Made by a program: the position numbers and the translations under genes. The notes under the pieces are model-generated. The model worked only from the letters and a program-made list of their open reading frames with translations. It had not been told where the DNA came from and made no database searches. From assembly GCA_029857975.1 (NCBI GenBank), contig JAOUFX010000206.1, positions 1 to 6,147 of the forward strand: a stretch of 6,147 nt of DNA, given 5' to 3'. Source of the stretch: Deltaproteobacteria bacterium (GTDB lineage: Bacteria > Desulfobacterota > SM23-61). Below, in pieces: positions 6,019-6,147 of this stretch. Position 1 is the first letter of the stretch, and each line of letters opens with the position of its first letter.

Positions 6019-6147
6019 CAGTCATAAAAGGAATAGTAAACGCCCATGACCAATCCTTGGCTACTAACTACACCTATGAGTCTTCAGCCTATGACCGCTT
6101 TGAAGGTCAAGAATTACTGGTTGAAAGAGTGGATAACGGAAGAGTTC
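6019..6147 (+). other. Open reading frame running off the right edge, unidentified
   Basis: Two + strand frames are open to the edge. One starts at an ATG at 6046 (MTNPWLLTTPMSLQPMTALK). The other, without an ATG, reads NAHDQSLATNYTYESSAYDR then FEGQELLVERVDNGRV and has the more protein-like composition. I recognise neither. The sequence to the right would decide which frame is real. Confidence 0.25.

Larger units (their letters stand above)
5431..6147. other. Right-hand 717 bp without an assignable gene; several short coding-like frames
   Basis: No protein family or RNA could be recognised. Short frames that look more coding-like than random are as follows. On +, 5585-5653 starts MPLKIALVSKPKLMTC behind an AAGGGG site but stops after 22 codons. 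On +, 5638-5826 is open for 62 codons (SHPPDFHPKPAAQQAEDFNQ inside). On -, 5644-5778 reads LLVEIFRLLRSRLGMEIGWV, faintly like the start of a GAF domain, and occupies the same codon register as the previous frame. On +, 5911-6015 ends PAEPQKGDEESVWKQNVSLV then EFIAD and a TAA. These may be scraps of decayed genes. The frame 5855-6049 has no recognisable feature. Confidence 0.4.

Noticed and set aside
5855..6049. 64-residue + strand frame
   Set aside because: Its Lys/Ser-rich composition lacks any recognisable motif, and an overlapping frame (5911-6015) looks more protein-like.
1..6147. CRISPR array, tRNA, rRNA, or a complete insertion sequence
   Set aside because: No regularly spaced repeats, cloverleaf or transposase motifs were seen on either strand.

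Overview
This looks like a piece of a bacterial chromosome of moderate GC content. An iron-dependent alcohol dehydrogenase, a TakP/FcbT-like TRAP transporter and scraps of a GAF sensor and a universal stress protein suggest an anaerobic or facultative Gram-negative, possibly a Desulfobacterota-like lineage. That placement is a low-confidence guess from protein flavour only; no rRNA, tRNA or other marker gene is present.

Layout, left to right. (1) 1-613, + strand: the C-terminal half of an iron-containing (class III) alcohol dehydrogenase, cut by the window edge. (2) 614-1145: a gap with no recognisable gene, between convergent transcription units. (3) 1146-4105, - strand: a complete three-gene TRAP transporter operon in the order dctP (binding protein), dctQ (small membrane subunit), dctM (large permease). 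dctQ and dctM overlap. A perfect 19-bp inverted repeat sits between dctP and dctQ. (4) 4148-4406, - strand: the broken remains of a GntR/FCD transcriptional regulator just upstream of dctP and in the same direction. It lacks its DNA-binding domain and carries an in-frame stop and a frameshift. (5) 4420-5280: a block bounded by two directly repeated 39-bp sequences (17 bp identical). It carries a fragment of a GAF sensor gene on + and a truncated universal stress protein gene on -, which meet tail to tail at an apparent junction near 4928-4940. (6) 5281-6147: no assignable gene. It holds a good minus-strand intrinsic-terminator candidate and several short coding-like frames, one open at the right edge.

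Function. The TRAP operon is the only complete system. DctP should capture an organic acid (most likely a carboxylate or 2-oxoacid type of ligand) in the periplasm and pass it to the DctQ-DctM membrane complex, which uses an ion gradient for uptake. The adjacent regulator appears dead, so the operon has probably lost its local control. The rest of the right half reads as decayed and rearranged DNA. I see no convincing new defence, mobile or biosynthetic system. The observations most worth following are the dctP-dctQ stem-loop, the regulator remnant, the 39-bp repeat with its internal palindrome, and the GAF/USP junction.
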